From positions 62,001 through 126,000 of the forward strand of contig CAWIZY010000003.1 in NCBI GenBank assembly GCA_963840725.1: a stretch of DNA of 64,000 bases, in the 5' to 3' direction. This document shows, piece after piece, positions 53,986 to 62,210 of this stretch. Position 1 is the first letter of the stretch, and every line of letters starts with the position of its first letter. Position numbers and translations under genes: made by a program. The notes beneath the pieces are model-generated. The model made no database searches. It worked only from the letters and a program-made list of their open reading frames with translations, and was not told the DNA's origin. This stretch comes from CAVWDU01 sp963840725. Its GTDB lineage: Bacteria > Pseudomonadota > Gammaproteobacteria > Pseudomonadales > Halieaceae.

Positions 53986-55353
53986 ATGGCTATCCAGAGA
54001 CTCTTCATCGCCAACCGCGGGGAAATCGCAGTCCGTATCGTCCGGGCCGCCCATGCCCTCGGTATCGAGACGGTTCTTGGAGCGTCTGCAGCCGATAGCG
54101 ACAGTCTGGCCGCGACCATGGCACAGCGTACCGTAGTGATCGGCCCGGCCGAACCTGCACGCAGCTACCTCGATGAGAGATTGATCGTACAGGCTGCCCT
54201 GGGGTCCGGCTGTGATGGCCTGCACCCGGGCTATGGTTTTCTGTCGGAACGACCGGCCCTGGCACGGCTCTGCGAGGAAAACGGTATCGCCTTCGTCGGG
54301 CCGCGCCCCGACACCATCGAGGCGCTGGGAGACAAGCTGAGCGCCCGGCGCATCGCAGAGGCTTCCGGGGTTCCCCTGGTTCCTGGAACGCCTGCGCTTG
54401 AGTCGGCGGAGGCGGCCTGCACTGCCGCAGACGAAATCGGTTATCCCGTGGTCATGAAGGCAACGGCGGGGGGTGGCGGCCGGGGTATGTTCTTTGCCCA
54501 TGGGCCTGAAGACGTGCAGGCCTCCTTCGACAAGGCATCAGAGGAGGCTCGTGCCGCCTTTGGCGACGGCTCTCTCTATATTGAGCGCTTCGTCGAAAAT
54601 GCGCGCCATGTGGAAGTGCAAATCTTCGGAGACGGGGAAGGTCGAGTCCTGCATTTCGGCGAGCGAGACTGCTCCATACAGCGGCGCTACCAGAAACTGA
54701 TCGAGGAAGCGCCCTGCACCGTCATGCCTGACAGGATCCGGGCTGACCTCCACGCTGCCGCGGTGAAGCTGACCTCGGACCTCAACTATCGCAACGCGGG
54801 CACCGTTGAGTTTCTCTACGACACGGACCGACAGGCGTTTTACTTTATTGAGGTCAATGCGCGCATCCAGGTCGAACATCCGGTCAGCGAGCTGATCTCG
54901 CGGCGAGATCTTGTCGCCATGCAGCTCCAGTTGGCAGGGGGCGAGCCGATGACCCTTGCGCAGTCCGATATCCTGCTCCATGGCCATGCCATCGAATGCC
55001 GGGTGAATGCCGAGGACCCCGACAATGGTTTTCGCCCCAATCCGGGGCGCATTACCGCGTTCCGGCCACCGGATATGGATTTTGTACGTCTCGATACTTT
55101 CTGCAGCGAAGGTGCCATGGTTCCTCCCTATTACGACAGCATGATCGGTAAGCTGATCGTCTACGGGAACGATCGTGACGAGGCTATTGAGCGCATGGAA
55201 ACGGCCATGCGCCGCTTTCGGCTCGAGGGTGTGATCACCAATATGGCGCTGCAGCACTTCACCATCACCCACGACGATTTTCGCAGCAACCAGATCACGA
55301 CACGCTGGCTTGAGCACATTGGCCTGCCCGCGTTCGCCAACCGAGAGGAGTAG
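53986..55353 (+). CDS. Biotin carboxylase subunit
   Basis: 455 residues, AccC type. LFIANRGEIAVRIVRAAHAL starts the domain, VVMKATAGGGGRGMFF is the glycine-rich ATP loop, FGERDCSIQRRYQKLIEEAP holds the bicarbonate/biotin Arg-Glu region and VNARIQVEHPVSELI the catalytic Arg. Uses ATP and bicarbonate to carboxylate the biotin of the carrier protein. The familiar EMNTR form is EVNAR here, a mild change. The length equals AccC (449), so it has no fused carboxyltransferase. It stands in order BCCP, BC, CT. Confidence 0.9.
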   Translation: MAIQRLFIANRGEIAVRIVRAAHALGIETVLGASAADSDSLAATMAQRTVVIGPAEPARSYLDERLIVQAALGSGCDGLHPGYGFLSERPALARLCEENGIAFVGPRPDTIEALGDKLSARRIAEASGVPLVPGTPALESAEAACTAADEIGYPVVMKATAGGGGRGMFFAHGPEDVQASFDKASEEARAAFGDGSLYIERFVENARHVEVQIFGDGEGRVLHFGERDCSIQRRYQKLIEEAPCTVMPDRIRADLHAAAVKLTSDLNYRNAGTVEFLYDTDRQAFYFIEVNARIQVEHPVSELISRRDLVAMQLQLAGGEPMTLAQSDILLHGHAIECRVNAEDPDNGFRPNPGRITAFRPPDMDFVRLDTFCSEGAMVPPYYDSMIGKLIVYGNDRDEAIERMETAMRRFRLEGVITNMALQHFTITHDDFRSNQITTRWLEHIGLPAFANREE

Positions 55354-55359
55354 TTAGTC

Positions 55360-56814
55360 ATGGCGCATATCGAATTCCTGGACGAGACCATTCGCGATGG
55401 CCAGCAGAGCTTGTGGGGTATGCAGATGCGCCCGGGCATGGCGCTCCCCATGGCGCCCACGCTGGACAAAACCGGTTTCCGGGTCATTGACCTCGCGGGC
55501 TCGTCAATGTTTGAGGTACAGATCCGAGTCAACCGGGAGAATCCCTGGGAGGCTCTGGATTTACTTACCGAGGCGATGCCCAACACCCCGATTCGCGGAG
55601 GCATGCGTGCCAATGCGTCGGTAACATTTGGCGTCACGCCGGACGCGCTGATGGACATGTGGATGCGTCAGCTCAACGTGCACGGCTGCCGCTCATTCTG
55701 GATCTACGACGTCCTCTTCAATATTGACAAGATGCACCGACTGGCCAAGGTCGCGAAGGAGTTCGGTTCCGAGGTCGCGGGCTCTATCATGTTTACGTCG
55801 AGTCCCGTGCACACCGACGAGTACTATGCCGACAAGGCTGACAAACTGTCCGCCTGTCCCGACATCGACACCCTGCTGCTCTACGACACAGCAGGCGTGC
55901 TCGACAAGGAGCGTATGCAGGGCCTGGTGCCCGCCATCCGGGCTAGTGCCCGGGGCAAGCCGATCGAATTTCACTCGAACAACCTAATGGGCATGTCCGG
56001 CAAGGCGTACTGCGATGCCATCGAGCTGGGTGTGAACATCCTCCACACTGCGAGTCGGCCCATGGCCAACGGCCCTTCCGTGCCGTCAACCGAAATCATG
56101 GCACGCAATGTCGAACTGCTGGGCCATACCCACGATCTCGATACCTCGATGCTGCCGCCGGTGGCCGAGCACTTCGAGAAGGTCGGCAAGGCTGCGGGAT
56201 TCCTCGTAAATCAACACAGCGAGTACGACGTGCTGTCGGCCAAGCACCAGATTCCCGGCGGTATGATCGGTACCCTGCGCGCGCAGATGGCCAAGCACAA
56301 CCTCAGTGACCGCATGGACGATGTCCTCATGGAAACCGCCAAGGTCCGCGCCGAACTGGGCTATCCGGGGATGGCGACACCTTTTTCTCAGCTGGTCGGC
56401 ATTCAAGCGGTGCTCAATCTTGTCTCCGGCGAGCGCTACAAGATCGTTCCGGACGAGGTCATTCAGTATGCGGCCGGCTTTTACGGCGAGACCGTTGCAC
56501 CGATCGAGGAGGATATCCTCGATCGCATCATGAGTTCGACGCGCGCGAAGAAGGTGGTGGCCCAACCGCCTGAGCAAAAGACCGAGGAAGAGCTTTACAA
56601 GGAGTACGGCACCCGGGATCCCGATGAGCTCATCCTGCGCGCGCTGATGCCTGAGGCGGATCTGCAGAAGATGCGTGACAACGGTCCGGTCGCTCGGGAC
56701 TATCCGGTACTGTCATCACCCGAGCTCGCTCAGGTCGGTCGCCTGATGAAAGTCGCGCAGGCACCCCTGGTGCAGATCGAGTCGCAAAATCTGAGCGTCA
56801 CACTCCGGAGATAA
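55360..56814 (+). CDS. Biotin-dependent carboxyltransferase (OadA/PycB-like) with changed metal site
   Basis: 484 residues. The barrel starts IEFLDETIRDGQQSLWG with D8 as the metal Asp and the RDGQQS motif of pyruvate carboxylase and oxaloacetate decarboxylase. The normal carboxylated lysine (IKDMAG) is replaced by Tyr175 in LLLYDTAGVL, and the normal His-Thr-His is HSN (IEFHSNNLMG), so the second His is N207. Only D8 and H205 of the four metal ligands remain. The C-terminal helical funnel domain (GYPGMATPFSQLVGIQAVLN) is intact. So the family is secure, but its chemistry on ketone substrate cannot be the pyruvate type. There is no own biotinyl domain; it relies on the BCCP. Confidence 0.8.
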   Translation: MAHIEFLDETIRDGQQSLWGMQMRPGMALPMAPTLDKTGFRVIDLAGSSMFEVQIRVNRENPWEALDLLTEAMPNTPIRGGMRANASVTFGVTPDALMDMWMRQLNVHGCRSFWIYDVLFNIDKMHRLAKVAKEFGSEVAGSIMFTSSPVHTDEYYADKADKLSACPDIDTLLLYDTAGVLDKERMQGLVPAIRASARGKPIEFHSNNLMGMSGKAYCDAIELGVNILHTASRPMANGPSVPSTEIMARNVELLGHTHDLDTSMLPPVAEHFEKVGKAAGFLVNQHSEYDVLSAKHQIPGGMIGTLRAQMAKHNLSDRMDDVLMETAKVRAELGYPGMATPFSQLVGIQAVLNLVSGERYKIVPDEVIQYAAGFYGETVAPIEEDILDRIMSSTRAKKVVAQPPEQKTEEELYKEYGTRDPDELILRALMPEADLQKMRDNGPVARDYPVLSSPELAQVGRLMKVAQAPLVQIESQNLSVTLRR

Positions 56815-56818
56815 CCTC

Positions 56819-58015
56819 ATCAGCACCCGCAAGGCAGTAATTGTCGATATCCTGCGTTCGCCCTTCGGGCGCGGCAGACCCACCGGTGCCCTGGCCCACT
56901 GGCATCCGGTAGACCTCTACGCTCAAGTGCTGTCTGAGATCGTTGCCCGCAACGAATTTGATCCGGCCCTGATCGAGGACGTAATCAGTGGTTGTGTCAT
57001 CCAGGTGGCCGAGCAATCCGGCAACATCGGCAGACAAGCCGTGTTAGCGGCGGGCCTGCCCGAAACGGTCCCCGCCGTCACCCTTGATCGCAAATGCGGT
57101 TCGGCACAGCAGGCGGTGGATTTCGCGGCTCAGGGCGTGCTGGCTGGCGCCTATGACCTGGTCCTGGCGGGTGGCGTTGAAATGATGAGCCGGGTGCCCA
57201 TGAAGGCTAATCGCATGGGCAAGGACAATATGGGCAGCGCCCATCGCCGGCGTTATCCGGAGGGGCTCGTGGGCCAGGGAATTGCGGCGGAGCTTATTGC
57301 CGCACGCTGGGACATCAGCCGGGAGGAGCAGGATGCATTTGCCTTGCGGTCGCACCAGCTTGCCGCTGTGGCGCAAGACAACGGCAGCTCGGCCCGCGAT
57401 ATCCTGCCGCTCGCCGGAGCCCTTGAGGCAGGTGGCCTCGTAACGACGGATGAGGGGATTCGCCATGATACCAGCCTCGAGAAACTGGCGGGGCTCAAGC
57501 CTGCGTTCGAAAATAGTCAGATGGAAGCACGGTTTCCAGAGATTCGCTGGTCCGTCACCGCCGGCAACGCCAGCCAGGTGAGCGATGGCGCCTGTGCGGT
57601 CCTGCTTGCCGAAGAACGCACTGCACTGCGCCTCGGCCTCACGCCGCGCGCCAGCGTGGAAGCTTTCGCGGTGACCGGCGACGACCCGCTGCTGATGCTC
57701 ACCGGTATTATCCCCGCCACAGAAAAACTGCTCCGCAGGTCCTCGGTCGCGATCGAGGATATTGATGCCTTTGAGGTCAATGAGGCCTTTGCGCCAGTGG
57801 TGCTCGCCTGGCAGAAACACTTCGGCGTCGATCCCGAGCGCATCAACCGTCTCGGCGGCGCGATTGCGCTCGGTCATCCGGTAGGTGCCTCCGGTGGCCG
57901 CCTGCTCGGCAACCTGTTGCGAACGCTGGAGCAGGATGGCGGGCGCTGGGGGCTGCAGACCATGTGCGAATCCGGTGGCATGGCCAATGCCACCCTGTTC
58001 AAGCGGCTGGATTAG
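56819..58015 (+). CDS. Thiolase (acetyl-CoA C-acyltransferase) with an apparent ATC start codon
   Basis: The family N-terminus STRKAVIVDILRSPFGRGRP is read in frame directly after an ATC at 56819-56821; there is no ATG, GTG or TTG between that point and the in-frame stop at 56792-56794. GGAG lies at a fitting distance before the ATC. Starting at the GTG at 56927 would lose the first 36 residues. In total 398 residues: nucleophile Cys in DRKCGSAQQAVDFA, FEVNEAFAPVVLAW, GGAIALGHPVGASGGR with the catalytic His, and the second Cys in MCESGGMANA. It is a full classic thiolase, which would cleave a beta-keto acyl-CoA at the end of the operon's pathway. Confidence 0.8.
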   Translation: MSTRKAVIVDILRSPFGRGRPTGALAHWHPVDLYAQVLSEIVARNEFDPALIEDVISGCVIQVAEQSGNIGRQAVLAAGLPETVPAVTLDRKCGSAQQAVDFAAQGVLAGAYDLVLAGGVEMMSRVPMKANRMGKDNMGSAHRRRYPEGLVGQGIAAELIAARWDISREEQDAFALRSHQLAAVAQDNGSSARDILPLAGALEAGGLVTTDEGIRHDTSLEKLAGLKPAFENSQMEARFPEIRWSVTAGNASQVSDGACAVLLAEERTALRLGLTPRASVEAFAVTGDDPLLMLTGIIPATEKLLRRSSVAIEDIDAFEVNEAFAPVVLAWQKHFGVDPERINRLGGAIALGHPVGASGGRLLGNLLRTLEQDGGRWGLQTMCESGGMANATLFKRLD

Positions 58016-58081
58016 TCCTGCCCGGTTAATTCGCACAATTTCAGCGTGCCAGACCAGGCGTCTGGCCGAGTTGCGACGACA

Positions 58082-58861
58082 CTAGTGAATGCGTGCCGCG
58101 GCGTAGGCCTCATCCGGCAGTTTAATGATGTTCGCGCGCCTGCGACGCAGGTGTGCCCGCGCGACTCGTTCTGCTTTCCTCGGGTCGCCCTCCAGTACAG
58201 CTTCGGCGATCGCGCTGAGCTCCCGCAACTGGCTCTCGTGCTGTTTGCGCGAGACGAATGCCTGGAATTGAAGGCGCAACAGGGCGATCTTCAGCCGCGG
58301 CACCATGTGCGCCAGTTCTCTGTTACCGCCAATGTAATACAGGGTGTCGTAAAACCGCCGGCGCTGCTCGAGGAAAGCCTGGGTCTCGCCGTCCTTGCCC
58401 TCCTTCATTGCCGCCGCGAATGCGGCCTGCAGCCGTTTGCGATTATCGCTTTCGTCGATATGGCTGGCGGCGAGCTTTGCGGCCAGCCCGGCCAGAACCT
58501 CAAGGACCGACATCATATTGAGAACCTCTTCGCGACTCTGTGCGCGAATGAAAGCTCCCCGGTGCTTGCTGAGCACCAGCACACCCTCTCCGGCGAGGCG
58601 CTTGAAAGCCTCGCGCACCGGGCCGCGGCTGACCTTGAGCTCGCGGGTCAGGTCTGCCTCGATGATGCGTTGGCCGGGAACAAAGCGGCCTTTTTCGATC
58701 CCCGTGATGATCGCGTTCGTTACACGGCGGGGAGAGCTGATCGACGGCGCGGGCGAGGCTGGCTGGCTGTCTATGACGGCTACCTCGGTGCGTTTTTTGT
58801 TCGTTGCTGGAGTTCTCACGATTTGTAGGACTTCGGGTATCTCGCTGTGATTATCTGGCAT
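58082..58861 (-). CDS. GntR-family regulator with FCD domain (2)
   Basis: 259 residues. The DNA-binding part reads RIIEADLTRELKVSRGPVRE and the wing KHRGAFIRAQS. The FCD domain runs from about residue 115 (LNMMSVLEVLAGLAAKLAAS; LEQRRRFYDTLYYIGGNREL), with a C-terminal stretch rich in Arg. Its first 15 codons overlap the end of the SDR gene upstream on the same strand, so both may be one transcript; the true start may be a later codon. It probably controls the carboxylase operon and the neighbouring genes. Confidence 0.8.
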   Translation of the reverse strand: MPDNHSEIPEVLQIVRTPATNKKRTEVAVIDSQPASPAPSISSPRRVTNAIITGIEKGRFVPGQRIIEADLTRELKVSRGPVREAFKRLAGEGVLVLSKHRGAFIRAQSREEVLNMMSVLEVLAGLAAKLAASHIDESDNRKRLQAAFAAAMKEGKDGETQAFLEQRRRFYDTLYYIGGNRELAHMVPRLKIALLRLQFQAFVSRKQHESQLRELSAIAEAVLEGDPRKAERVARAHLRRRRANIIKLPDEAYAAARIH

Positions 58862-59727
58862 GCGGTTGCATAACCTTCAGGCGCTACCTCGGCGGCTGCA
58901 TCGGGCAGCGCCAGCGGGGCAAAAGGGGCGCGGCAAACCTCAGATGCGTGCGGTTGTTCCCCGTCGATTACCATTACCGAGCCATTGGTATAAGACGCTT
59001 CGTCTGATGCGAGGTAGACGCAGCCATAGGCAATCTCCTCCGGTTTTCCCGTACGGCGCATCGCGCAAAAGCGATCCGCTATCGCTTCGTCTTCGAACAG
59101 GTGAATGTGCGACTCTATCATGGGTGTGTCGATGTAACCGGGGCACACACAGTTAGCGCGCACGCCATCGAGCGCATAGGCCGAGCAAAGGGAGCGTGTC
59201 AGGTTCACCATGGCACCTTTCGCTGCGGTGTAGGCGTGCGCATCGGGGTTTCCCTTCAGCCCGAGGATAGAGGAAATGTTGATAATAGAGCCGCTGCCCT
59301 GTTTCTGCATGTGGGGTATCGCCAACCGGCACATGTAAAAGACCGAGTCGAGATCGACTGCCATTACCTGGCGCCAGCTCTCCGGCGTCGTCTCCGTAAC
59401 GGAACCCATGGTCCCCGCGTGACCCTGGACTTTTTCCCACGAATAGCCGATCCCCGCGCCATTGAGAAGAACATCGATGCGCCCGTATCTGTCGATCGTG
59501 GCGTCCACAAGTTTCTGTGCGCCCTCGGATGTGGAAAGATCGGCCGCGACAACAAAACCCTCTCCACCCTCGCGCTGGACCAGGCTCAGAGTCTCGTCCA
59601 GGTTTTTCTGTGTCCTGGAACATCCGACCACTTTGGCGCCCTCACGAGCGAAAAGCTCCATGCAAGCGCGGCCGATACCTGTGCCGGCACCGGTAACGAT
59701 GGCTATTTTGTTCTTTAAGCGACCCAT
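58816..59727 (-). CDS. SDR-family dehydrogenase
   Basis: 303 residues. TGAGTGIG (12-19) is the coenzyme motif, LLNGAGIGYSWEK the central motif with an unusual NGAG, and NISSILGLKGNPDAHAYTAA followed by K gives the Ser-Tyr-x3-Lys set. A DLSTSEGAQKL segment shows NAD(P) contacts. The GYSWEK motif and overall sequence recur in the SDR at 62211-62996, so the two are paralogs. It would oxidise or reduce a hydroxyl/keto step. The start is upstream of a GGAG-poor leader; the operator-like site 59787-59799 lies 60 bp upstream. Confidence 0.85.
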   Translation of the reverse strand: MGRLKNKIAIVTGAGTGIGRACMELFAREGAKVVGCSRTQKNLDETLSLVQREGGEGFVVAADLSTSEGAQKLVDATIDRYGRIDVLLNGAGIGYSWEKVQGHAGTMGSVTETTPESWRQVMAVDLDSVFYMCRLAIPHMQKQGSGSIINISSILGLKGNPDAHAYTAAKGAMVNLTRSLCSAYALDGVRANCVCPGYIDTPMIESHIHLFEDEAIADRFCAMRRTGKPEEIAYGCVYLASDEASYTNGSVMVIDGEQPHASEVCRAPFAPLALPDAAAEVAPEGYATACQIITARYPKSYKS

Positions 59728-59786
59728 CCTGAACCCCGCCTGTTCGATGATTAGAGGTTGTGGTTACTCATATCTCGGCCGCACAG

Positions 59787-59799
59787 ATGGTACTACAAT
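59787..59799. promoter_or_regulatory. GntR/FCD-type operator candidate
   Basis: ATGGTACTACAAT: the right half ACAAT is exact and the left half ATGGT has one change from ATTGT. It lies upstream of the SDR gene at 58816-59727 and matches TnGTnnnACnA fully. Confidence 0.5.
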
Positions 59800-59921
59800 C
59801 CTGTCCTGTAGTCTTGGCAATATCCAGAGAATCTTCACGCGGCAAGGCATGGTTCGGCCCATGGCAGTGCCGCTCACGCCGGCGTTGACTGGCGGGCACG
59901 GTGCTCTTATTATCTGACGAT

Positions 59922-59934
59922 CCTGTCCGACAAT
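59922..59934. promoter_or_regulatory. GntR/FCD-type operator candidate
   Basis: CCTGTCCGACAAT: right half ACAAT exact, left half CCTGT two changes. It lies 27 bp upstream of the alcohol dehydrogenase start, in the divergent spacer. Confidence 0.4.
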
Positions 59935-59960
59935 ATAATCAGCTAAAACAGGAGTTCAGT

Positions 59961-61019
59961 ATGCGTACCATGAAAGCTGCAGTATTGCGCGGGCCCAACG
60001 ATATCGCCATAGAGGACGTTCCCGTTCCTGAGATCGGTCCCGCTGACGTCCTGATCAAGGTGAGGTTCTGCGGTATCTGTGGGTCCGACATACACAGCTT
60101 CACCACTGGCATGTTTGTTGAGCCCGGACAGATAATGGGTCACGAGTTCGCTGGTGAAATTGCCGAGGTAGGGGAATCCGTAGTGGATCTGCAGCCCGGT
60201 GACCGCGTGACCGGTTTCAGCGCGGGCGTCTGTGGCGTATGCGATGCTTGCAAGCGCGAGGAGCCCCTGCTCTGTGCCGAGCTGTTCCATAACTCTACGG
60301 GATACGGGCTTCCCGGTGCCTTTGCCGAGTACGTGAAAATAGAGAACGCCGTGGTTGGCCAGTCCGTGCACAAGCTCGCCGACACCATGGACAGCGTGAG
60401 CGCCGCCATGATTGAACCCGTATCCATTGGCGTCAGTGCCGTCGCTCAGGCGAAGATTCAGCCCGGTGACCGGGTCGTGGTACTTGGCGCGGGAATGATA
60501 GGCAACGCCTGCCTGCAGGCCGCACGGGCAGCGGGTGCGGCTGAGGTCATCGTTGTCGAGGTCTCTGATACCCGATTGCGCCTCGCGAGGGACTGCGGGG
60601 CAGATGACGTTTTCGATGCGCGCACCGGTGACGCCCTGCGCTGGGTTATGGACAAGTTCGGAGAGGCACCCTACCACTACCACATCGGCGGAAATGCCGA
60701 CGTGGTCCTGGAGGCAGCCGGACACCCGGCCACGATCAAGCAGGCATTCGAGATGGTGCGTCCGGGAGGCCGTATCTGCTTTGTCGGTCTGCCGGAAGGC
60801 GAAGTCCCGTTGGATACGACCAAGATTGTGCATAAAATGCCCTACATTGTAGGCTCCCTTGGCGGTGATTTCGTTGCCGCTATCGATGCCATCAGTTCGG
60901 GCAAGATAAAGCCTGACGCGTTGGTCACACACCGATTCGCACTGCAGGACATCGGCGCTGCATTTCAGCAGCAATTGAAGGCAGACGAGACCGTAAAGGT
61001 CATGATTGAGGTCGCTTGA
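59961..61019 (+). CDS. Zinc-dependent medium-chain alcohol dehydrogenase
   Basis: The ATG at 59961 follows an AGGAG and begins MRTMKAAVLRGPNDI. 352 residues. The catalytic zinc site is C37 (CGICGSDIHS) with H61-E62 (MGHEFAGEI), the structural zinc is C91, C94, C97 and C105 (CGVCDACKREEPLLC), and VVVLGAGMIGNACLQ is the NAD-binding loop. It is of the sorbitol/threonine dehydrogenase subgroup. A likely role is oxidation of a secondary alcohol to a ketone in the pathway. The next gene starts 32 bp after it. Confidence 0.85.
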   Translation: MRTMKAAVLRGPNDIAIEDVPVPEIGPADVLIKVRFCGICGSDIHSFTTGMFVEPGQIMGHEFAGEIAEVGESVVDLQPGDRVTGFSAGVCGVCDACKREEPLLCAELFHNSTGYGLPGAFAEYVKIENAVVGQSVHKLADTMDSVSAAMIEPVSIGVSAVAQAKIQPGDRVVVLGAGMIGNACLQAARAAGAAEVIVVEVSDTRLRLARDCGADDVFDARTGDALRWVMDKFGEAPYHYHIGGNADVVLEAAGHPATIKQAFEMVRPGGRICFVGLPEGEVPLDTTKIVHKMPYIVGSLGGDFVAAIDAISSGKIKPDALVTHRFALQDIGAAFQQQLKADETVKVMIEVA

Positions 61020-61051
61020 CCGGGATCCGCCCGGCACGGATTGAGAGCACT

Positions 61052-62071
61052 ATGCAAAAAACCAATCGACAGTGGCGGCTGGCACGCCGTCCCCAGGGTA
61101 TATCACGGCCGGATGATTTCGAGTTTATCGAGGACGGTGGCATGCCCGACTCTCCCCAGGAGGGCGAGATCGTCGTCAATAATCGCGCATTTCTGTGCGC
61201 GCCGACGATCCGCAACTGGATGGACCCCCCAGGAAACAGTCTCTATCCGTCCATCGGCATAGGCGAGGTGATACTGGGCCCGGCCTCGGGGGTGGTGCTT
61301 GCCTCTGCCCATCCAAAGTTCTCTCCGGGTGACCAGGTTGCCACGATCAGCAGCTGGCAGGACTACGCCGTGGTAAAGCCGGAGGAGAGCATGACCCGGG
61401 TACTTCCAGGGGGGCACAGCCTGATCGAGGGGGTCGGTGTCTTCGGATTGAACTCCCTGACCGGCTATTTTGGTATCAGAGACATCGGTGCCATCCAGCC
61501 CGGCGAGTCCGTGCTGGTATCCGGCGCAGCGGGCTCCGCCGGGTCCATCGCGGCACAGGTGGCAAAGCATGGAGGCTGTCGTGTTGTTGGCATTGCCGGA
61601 GGACCCGAGAAATGCCGCTGGCTGAAGGAGGACTGTGGTCTCGACGACATTATCGACTACCGCAGTGAAAATGTTCGTGAGCGCATCTCCGGGCTGTTTC
61701 CCGAAGGCATCGATGTCTTTTTCGACAACGTAGGCGGTGAGACCCTGCAGGCGGCGGTAGACCACATGGCACCGTTTGGCCGCATCGTCTTGTGCGGCCA
61801 GATAGCCAGCTATAATGAGGCAATGTCCCCGGAGGGGCCGCGCAACATGATGCGGCTGATTTACGGTGGTATCCGCATGCAGGGGTTCCTCGTCGGGCAT
61901 TTTGAAGAGCAGTTCAACGAGGCCCTGCTGGCGCTCACCGAGTGGGAACGCAGCGGGCAGCTCAGCCATCGAGAGGACGTTCGCGAAGGCTTTGCTAATC
62001 TGCCCGGAGCCTTCAACGCACTCTTCGACGGCAGCAATCGTGGGACGCTGATCGTTGCCAGCCAGGAATAG
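61052..62071 (+). CDS. NADPH-dependent medium-chain reductase (PTGR/CurA-like)
   Basis: I use the ATG at 61052 (MQKTNRQWRLARRP), because the family begins there; an upstream TTG overlaps the previous gene. 339 residues, zinc-free. LVSGAAGSAGSIAAQVAKHG is the AAGGVG-type nucleotide motif and VDVFFDNVGGETLQAAVDHM matches the leukotriene B4 dehydrogenase/CurA group, which reduces the double bond of alpha,beta-unsaturated ketones. VGHFEEQF and LIYGGIRMQGF fit. In a ketone-related pathway it could reduce an enone. It follows the alcohol dehydrogenase closely, in one operon. Confidence 0.85.
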   Translation: MQKTNRQWRLARRPQGISRPDDFEFIEDGGMPDSPQEGEIVVNNRAFLCAPTIRNWMDPPGNSLYPSIGIGEVILGPASGVVLASAHPKFSPGDQVATISSWQDYAVVKPEESMTRVLPGGHSLIEGVGVFGLNSLTGYFGIRDIGAIQPGESVLVSGAAGSAGSIAAQVAKHGGCRVVGIAGGPEKCRWLKEDCGLDDIIDYRSENVRERISGLFPEGIDVFFDNVGGETLQAAVDHMAPFGRIVLCGQIASYNEAMSPEGPRNMMRLIYGGIRMQGFLVGHFEEQFNEALLALTEWERSGQLSHREDVREGFANLPGAFNALFDGSNRGTLIVASQE

Positions 62072-62210
62072 CCGCATCCAGCTGAAGAACCAGGTTTTTC
62101 GGCTGCTCTGAGTCAGTCGCTGAAGGCTCAAGCAGGGACGCCGGAAGAATCGCAATGGGACTGTTCTGACAGGACGGTCTTGACGCGAAGGTCTGAATGG
62201 GAAGGTATTA

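Noticed and set aside
59943..61037. 364-codon minus frame
   Set aside because: Antisense to the zinc alcohol dehydrogenase with both zinc sites intact on the plus strand.
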